Below are positions 5,532 to 6,256 of a stretch of 6,256 bases of DNA, piece after piece. The stretch covers positions 1 through 6,256 of the forward strand of contig JAATEU010000088.1 of assembly GCA_015655565.1 (NCBI GenBank). Direction: 5' to 3'. The stretch comes from Clostridiales bacterium (lineage in GTDB: Bacteria > Bacillota > Clostridia > Lachnospirales > Lachnospiraceae). Each line of letters starts with the position of its first letter. The first letter of the stretch is position 1. The translations under genes and the position numbers were made by a program. The notes beneath the pieces were generated by a model, which was not told the DNA's origin, did no database searches, and saw only the letters and a program-made list of their open reading frames with translations.

Positions 5532-6176
5532 TTGTTAAAAACATTAATTGATATTATATATCCAATAAGGTGCCCAATATGCGGCGACATAGTCAATCCC
5601 AGGGGAGAATTGGTATGTCCTCCTTGTAAATTAAAACTAATACCAATAGAAGAGCCTCGATGTAAAAAGTGCAGTAAACCAATAGAATCGGAAGAAAAGG
5701 AATTTTGCCATGATTGTGAGAGAAAGCATTACCACTATGTAAAAGGTTATGCTTTGTGGGTATATGATTCTTATATGAAGAAATCCATAGGGGATTTTAA
5801 ATTTCATGGCAGAAGAGAATACAGTGAATTTTATGTTTATGAGATAATCAAAAGATATGGTAAAGAGATAAAAAATATTTCTCCGGATGTATTGGCACCC
5901 ATTCCGATCCATAAAACAAAGCAGCTTAATCGAGGTTATAATCAGGCTGATATTCTTGCAAAAGGTATTGGTAAAAAACTTAATATACCTGTATTATCCC
6001 ATCTTCTGCAAAGAGATAAAAAAACATTGCCTCAAAAGCAGTTAAATGATAAAGAACGGTTAAAAAACTTAGAAAAGGCCTTTTCCTATTCTAAGGAAGA
6101 AAGTATGCAATACCGGAATATTATACGCAAAATAATGTTAATAGATGACATATATACTACTGGCAGTACAATTTAA
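5532..6176 (+). CDS. comF: ComF family protein, ending early at an in-frame TAA
   Basis: A 214-residue product of the ComF/ComFC family, a phosphoribosyltransferase-fold protein linked to DNA uptake and processing in competence. The N-terminal part has four cysteine pairs: CPIC (14-17), CPPC (29-32), CKKC (44-47) and CHDC (59-62), likely zinc-binding. The middle contains KFHGRREYSE and the conserved PIPIHKTKQLNRGYNQADILAKGI. LIDDIYTTGSTI (203-214) is the PRPP-binding loop. The TAA at 6174-6176 directly follows this loop, removing the last helix and strand that ComF proteins normally carry; the lost part is still present in the same frame downstream. The product may therefore be unstable or inactive. 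The TTG start is supported by GGGGGAG. In Bacillus comFC lies just before the yvyF-flgM-flgK flagellar genes, so more flagellar genes may follow beyond the window; that is inference. Confidence 0.85.
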   Translation: MLKTLIDIIYPIRCPICGDIVNPRGELVCPPCKLKLIPIEEPRCKKCSKPIESEEKEFCHDCERKHYHYVKGYALWVYDSYMKKSIGDFKFHGRREYSEFYVYEIIKRYGKEIKNISPDVLAPIPIHKTKQLNRGYNQADILAKGIGKKLNIPVLSHLLQRDKKTLPQKQLNDKERLKNLEKAFSYSKEESMQYRNIIRKIMLIDDIYTTGSTI

Positions 6177-6254
6177 GCATGTACCAATATATTATTGCAA
6201 AATGGAATAGATGAGGTTTATTTTTTAAGTATTTGTATTGGTAAAGGATTCTAA
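6177..6254 (+). pseudogene. comF: In-frame remainder of comF after the premature stop
   Basis: Continuing the comF frame past the TAA gives 25 codons (6177-6251), starting ACTNILLQNGIDEVYF and ending CIGKGF, followed by TAA at 6252-6254. A helix, a short turn with NGIDEV, a hydrophobic strand and a basic end are what a ComF C-terminus should look like after the PRPP loop. The usual residue at the stop position is acidic, and GAA to TAA is one base change. A full protein would have been about 240 residues. There is no ribosome binding site for separate translation. Confidence 0.75.
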
Positions 6255-6256
6255 GG

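Noticed and set aside
1..6256. CRISPR array, tRNA, rRNA, transposase gene, toxin-antitoxin or defence system.
   Set aside because: No regularly spaced repeats, cloverleaf, rRNA segment or matching protein was seen on reading both strands.

Overview
The window looks like chromosomal DNA from a low-to-moderate GC, motile, anaerobic Firmicute, most likely a clostridium of the Lachnospiraceae type. This rests on strong AGGAGG-type ribosome binding sites, AT-rich codon choice, two TTG starts, and gene content: rod-type flagellar genes, a RecD2 helicase and a ComF protein in one neighbourhood. The assignment to a family is inference. All genes read on the plus strand.

Layout. Positions 2-1592 are the end of a flagellar rod operon: the C-terminal 105 residues of a FlgF-type rod protein (5' end outside the window), a complete FlgG distal rod protein, and a short FlgJ-type rod-binding protein without a muramidase domain. 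A 396-bp gap (1593-1988) has no gene but is rich in structure: a 168-bp imperfect palindrome, three copies of a 10-bp AT-rich sequence able to form alternative hairpins, and a GC-rich near-duplicate just before the next gene. Then comes recD2 (1989-4217, TTG start), a complete SF1B DNA helicase. Its last codons and stop lie inside a nearly perfect 58-nt stem-loop. A 287-bp gap with clustered palindromes and a candidate promoter leads to a sugar-phosphate nucleotidyltransferase-like gene (4505-5413). The window ends with comF (5532-6176, TTG start), an amidophosphoribosyltransferase-fold protein with eight N-terminal cysteines.

The most concrete anomaly is in comF. An in-frame TAA follows the PRPP-loop motif TTGSTI, yet the same frame continues for 25 more residues that look like a normal ComF C-terminus and end at a second TAA (6252-6254). 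The gene appears cut short by one nonsense codon, or by a sequence error.

The three flagellar proteins would act together in building the rod, with the FlgJ-type protein helping rod subunits assemble in the periplasm-equivalent space. RecD2 (DNA repair) and ComF (DNA uptake or repair related) are DNA-metabolism genes often found near flagellar clusters in Firmicutes; the nucleotidyltransferase has no obvious link to either. I see no new multi-gene system here. The unexplained material is the intergenic structure and the comF stop.
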